Below the pieces are notes generated by a model. The model was not told the DNA's origin. It worked only from the letters and a program-made list of their open reading frames with translations, and did no database searches. Below, in pieces: positions 6,775 through 9,030 of a stretch of DNA of 9,030 nt. Source of the stretch: Chloroflexota bacterium (GTDB lineage Bacteria > Chloroflexota > Limnocylindria > P2-11E); assembly GCA_005889445.1 (NCBI GenBank), contig VBGS01000098.1:1-9030 (forward strand), given 5' to 3'. Made by a program: the position numbers and the translations under genes. Each line of letters starts with the position of its first letter. The first letter of the stretch is position 1.

Positions 6775-6877
6775 TTGTCGTTCTAGGACGCCAGCCTGCC
6801 CGTCTGGCGGCGGTTGGACAACTAGGAAGGTCGTACCTCCGCCGTTTGGGCTAGGCGTATTCTGCCCGGCCCGACAA
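6775..6877 (-). promoter_or_regulatory. Candidate structured 5' leader of flp
   Basis: On the minus strand TTGTCG (6877-6872) and CGACAA (6780-6775) could close a domain of about 100 bases ending just before the flp ribosome site. Inside are three local stems: GGGC/GCCC (6867-6864 with 6851-6848), CGGCGG/CCGCCG (6844-6839 with 6813-6808) enclosing AGGT-ACG-ACCT (6838-6828), and GCCAG/CTGGC (6808-6804 with 6794-6790; the last two stems share base 6808). This layout is riboswitch-like, but I could not match it to the c-di-GMP-I (GEMM) consensus or any other known class. Chance pairing in GC-rich DNA is a real alternative. Confidence 0.3.
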
Positions 6878-6945
6878 GCCTTATCGGCCGATTTCCCTAG
6901 ATATCCCACGCGACGCCGGCCGCATCGGCCCCGAATCGATACACC
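6878..6945. promoter_or_regulatory. Probable promoter/operator zone upstream of flp
   Basis: The right part of the 187-base gap has no gene. It contains a perfect 10-base palindrome ATCGGCCGAT (6883-6892) whose half ATCGGCC recurs at 6924-6930, and a locally AT-richer patch (minus strand GATATCTAGGGAAAT). Possible -10-like hexamers are GATAAG and TATCTA, but no convincing -35 lies at the right distance. An flp promoter here is expected from the gene layout, not shown by a clear motif. Confidence 0.35.
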
Positions 6946-8025
6946 TCACCTGAGCAGGGAGAGCAGCGGCGGGCCCAGGAAGATCGCGAGCAGGGCCGGC
7001 AAGATGCAAAACGGCAGGGGAAACAGCATGAGGATGGGAAGGCGACGCGCTTGCGCTTCGGCGCGACGCCGATCACTCGTCCGAAGCGCGTCGGCCTGGG
7101 TCACGAGCAGCTCGGAGAGCGGCGATCCGAAGCGGGTCGCCGCGACGACGAGCGCGCCGACTCTGGCCTCGGTGGGCCCGGCCGCACCGAACGCCGCGAA
7201 CGACTCTTTGGGCCCTCTGCCGAGCGCAAGATCCGCGAGCAGGCGCCGCGCCTCCGGAAGACGGCCGACCTGCGGGGCACGCGCGACGAGGGAGGCGAGC
7301 GCGAGCTCGAATGTGAGGCCGGCATCGAGCCCGACGACGACCGCATCCAGGAGCGACGCGAGGTCCGCGCCGGGGCTGGTGATGCGGAGGATCTGCGCGA
7401 GCCACACGGAGCCGGCGACCTCGAGCGCGATCGCCACGATCAACAGCCAGCGTCCCCGATCGAACAGCACTGCCACGTACTCGGGCGTCATGACAGCGAA
7501 GAACAGACCTCCGAGCGGAGCGAGGGCGACGAGCACGATTGCCGAGGCGCGGCCCTGAGCGGTCAGTGCGGCACGCTCGTCCTCAAGCGCGATACGGCCG
7601 CGCAGGAGCGTCGAGACGCGACCGAGGCTCCGACCGATCTTCCCGCCGCTTCGCGCGAACGCTCCGAGAACGATCGCGAAGGGCGCCAAATCCTGCGGGG
7701 CGATCACGCTGTCGAATGACCGCATCGCTTCGTCGATCGGTTTGCCGAGCGCCAGTCCCGCCGCGGCGTGTTGCGTCGGCAGCCCGAGCGATCGCGGCAG
7801 CGTCGGTGCGATCTCGCTGAACGCGAGCTGCACCGATAGCCCGCTGGCGAGCGCCGCCGCCACCGCGTCGACGAGGCCAGGCAGCGCGAGCCGACGCTCG
7901 CGCGCGCGCCCGTGCGATCGCGGGTCGAGCCGTCGCGCCAGCGGAGCGGCCGCCCTGAGGCGCGCGTGATCGGCGAAGGCCATGACGAGCAGGACCAGAG
8001 CCGCCACCGCCAGCAGCGCGGTCAC
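6946..8025 (-). CDS. Fused TadB-TadC platform protein (two T2SSF domains)
   Basis: The 359-residue protein has one N-terminal helix (about 3-18) and two F domains. The first (about 48-160) ends LTAQGRASAIVLVALAPLGG, matching TLTAQGRYSGYLVAFLPIG in the TadB of this window. The second (about 222-330) has LLDAVVVGLDAGLTFELA and ADALRTSDRRRAEAQARRLP, matching TISVEAGLGFDA and SETLRTERRQRAEEKAARAP in TadC. Further helices are at about 161-180, 193-212 and 329-357. It is far shorter than TadB plus TadC (629 residues), so each half has lost its N-terminal membrane part. Its GTG start overlaps the upstream ATPase stop by 4 bases. It is likely the inner-membrane platform for that ATPase. The tandem layout recalls GspF/PilC, but the sequence looks Tad-like. 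Confidence 0.88.
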   Translation of the reverse strand: MTALLAVAALVLLVMAFADHARLRAAAPLARRLDPRSHGRARERRLALPGLVDAVAAALASGLSVQLAFSEIAPTLPRSLGLPTQHAAAGLALGKPIDEAMRSFDSVIAPQDLAPFAIVLGAFARSGGKIGRSLGRVSTLLRGRIALEDERAALTAQGRASAIVLVALAPLGGLFFAVMTPEYVAVLFDRGRWLLIVAIALEVAGSVWLAQILRITSPGADLASLLDAVVVGLDAGLTFELALASLVARAPQVGRLPEARRLLADLALGRGPKESFAAFGAAGPTEARVGALVVAATRFGSPLSELLVTQADALRTSDRRRAEAQARRLPILMLFPLPFCILPALLAIFLGPPLLSLLR

Positions 8026-9030
8026 CGGACGACGGGCGTGAGCTCATATGGTGCGCCGCGGTCAGCGGCAAGCTCGGCGATCTCGACCACACGACGCACG
8101 CCGGTCTCGTCCCGCTCCTGATGGACGACGATCTCGATCGCGCGCCGGATCTGCTCCCTGATCGCCTCGAGCGGCAGATCGATACCGCCCATGAGGGCCA
8201 TCGTCTCGATCCGCATGAGCGCGTGTCTTGCGCTGTTCGCGTGCGCCGTCGTCAGCGAGCCACGATGGCCGGTGTTCATTGCCTGCAGCATGTCGAGCGC
8301 TTCGCCACCGCGAACCTCGCCGACGACGATGCGATCCGGTCGCATCCGGAGCGCGGCCCGGAGGAGCGCCCGAACGTCGATCGCGCCGACGCCTTCGACG
8401 CTCGGCGGCCTCGTCTCCAGCGCGACGAGATTCGGCTGAGGGAGGCGGAGCTCGGCCGCATCCTCGATCGTCACGATGCGCTCGCGGTCGCTGATCGCGA
8501 AGGCGAGCGCGTTCAGGGTGGTCGTCTTCCCGCTCGACGTTCCGCCCGAGACGAGCACGGTCCGCCGATCGCGGACGGCCTGGACCAGATAGTCCATCGC
8601 TTCGTGGGACAACGTGCCGGTGCGTACGAGATCGTCCGGCGACAGGGGTCGCGTGGCGAAGCGCCGGATCGTGAGCGCGGGGCCCACGAGCGAGATAGGC
8701 GGGATGACGGCATGCACCCGCGATCCGTCCGGGAGGCGACCGTCGACGAGCGGACTCGCGAGATCGATCCGCCGACCCAGAGGCGCCACGAGTCGCTCGA
8801 TCAGTACGAGGATCTCCTCTGAATCCGCAAAGCGAATACCCGTGTCCTCGAGGCGACCGTCACGCTCGACCCAGACGCCCCTGTGCCCGTTCACCATCAC
8901 CTCGGTCACCCGTTCGTCGCGCAGCAGCGGCGCAAGCTCACCGAGACCGAACAGCCGATCCTCGAACCAGCGCTCGAGCTGGCGGAGCTCTCCGGCAGGG
9001 ACCACGAGCCGCAGCTCAGTGAGCGTCTCG
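8022..9030 (-). CDS. Second CpaF/TadA-type secretion ATPase, 5' end outside the window
   Basis: The frame is open from the stop at 8022-8024 to the right edge. A GTG at 9003-9005 would give 327 residues, but the codons before it continue a plausible helix (ETLTELRL) and the N-terminal domain would be unusually short, so the real start is probably beyond 9030. Counting from that GTG: LLRDERVTEVMVNG at about 27-40, Walker A GGTSSGKTT at 154-162 (K160), Asp box ERIVTIEDAAELRL at about 175-188, Walker B DRIVVGEVRGGEAL with E230, and His box GHRGSLTTAHANS at about 246-258. All ATPase motifs are intact. It is clearly a paralogue of the TadA at 3244-4647 but divergent and without its C-terminal extension. 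It is coupled to the fused platform gene. Confidence 0.93.
   Translation of the reverse strand, partial: ETLTELRLVVPAGELRQLERWFEDRLFGLGELAPLLRDERVTEVMVNGHRGVWVERDGRLEDTGIRFADSEEILVLIERLVAPLGRRIDLASPLVDGRLPDGSRVHAVIPPISLVGPALTIRRFATRPLSPDDLVRTGTLSHEAMDYLVQAVRDRRTVLVSGGTSSGKTTTLNALAFAISDRERIVTIEDAAELRLPQPNLVALETRPPSVEGVGAIDVRALLRAALRMRPDRIVVGEVRGGEALDMLQAMNTGHRGSLTTAHANSARHALMRIETMALMGGIDLPLEAIREQIRRAIEIVVHQERDETGVRRVVEIAELAADRGAPYELTPVVR

Noticed and set aside
6775..6877. Known c-di-GMP-I (GEMM) riboswitch upstream of flp
   Set aside because: The expected conserved blocks (CAAACC, GAAA loop, ACGCAAAGC) are not found together in either strand.
6707..7558. 283-residue plus-strand frame across the flp leader and the fused TadB-TadC gene
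   Set aside because: Arg/Ser-rich shadow with no domain; it crosses a gap and a well-supported opposite gene.
1..9030. CRISPR arrays, tRNA or rRNA genes, insertion sequences
   Set aside because: No regularly spaced repeats, no tRNA-like arms, no rRNA segments, and no transposase-like product or terminal repeats were seen.

Overview
The window is GC-rich bacterial DNA, and every gene I can support lies on the minus strand, so transcription runs from the right end to the left. It holds most of a tight adherence (Tad/Flp) type IV pilus locus and then a short accessory tail. The TadZ homologue has a response-regulator receiver domain fused to a MinD/ParA-like ATPase. With the high GC, frequent GTG starts and absence of a secretin gene, this suggests a Chloroflexota-like or other monoderm high-GC lineage. 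That placement is an inference from family resemblance.

Layout in transcription order. (1) 9030-6946: a second CpaF/TadA-type ATPase, cut by the window edge at its N terminus, overlaps by 4 bases a 359-residue protein that carries a TadB-like and a TadC-like half in one chain. (2) 6945-6759: a 187-base gap rich in dyads, a candidate promoter and structured leader. (3) 6758-6606: a 50-residue Flp prepilin with a textbook processing site. (4) A 12-bp perfect hairpin, then tadV (prepilin peptidase, 6532-6020). (5) A 70-base gap, then tadZ (5949-4771), whose receiver domain lacks its first strand and helix. (6) A 123-base gap, then tadA, tadB and tadC (4647-1353), tightly packed. (7) A DUF192 gene, a comF-like gene and the start of a membrane protein that resembles GT-C glycosyltransferases and runs off the left end.

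How the genes work together: Flp is made as a prepilin, TadV cleaves it, TadA supplies ATP-driven assembly force, TadB and TadC form the inner-membrane platform, and TadZ is the probable polar localisation factor. The second ATPase plus fused platform protein is a separate motor whose own pilins, if any, are not in view. Four junctions are 4-base GTGA overlaps, which implies translational coupling.

The points most worth attention are the TadB-TadC fusion with its dedicated ATPase, the truncated receiver of TadZ next to a suspicious junction, the folded-looking flp leader, and a DUF192 gene whose conserved N terminus appears to lie upstream of any standard start codon. Genes usually found with Tad systems (CpaB/RcpC, CpaC/RcpA secretin, TadE/F/G) are absent here.
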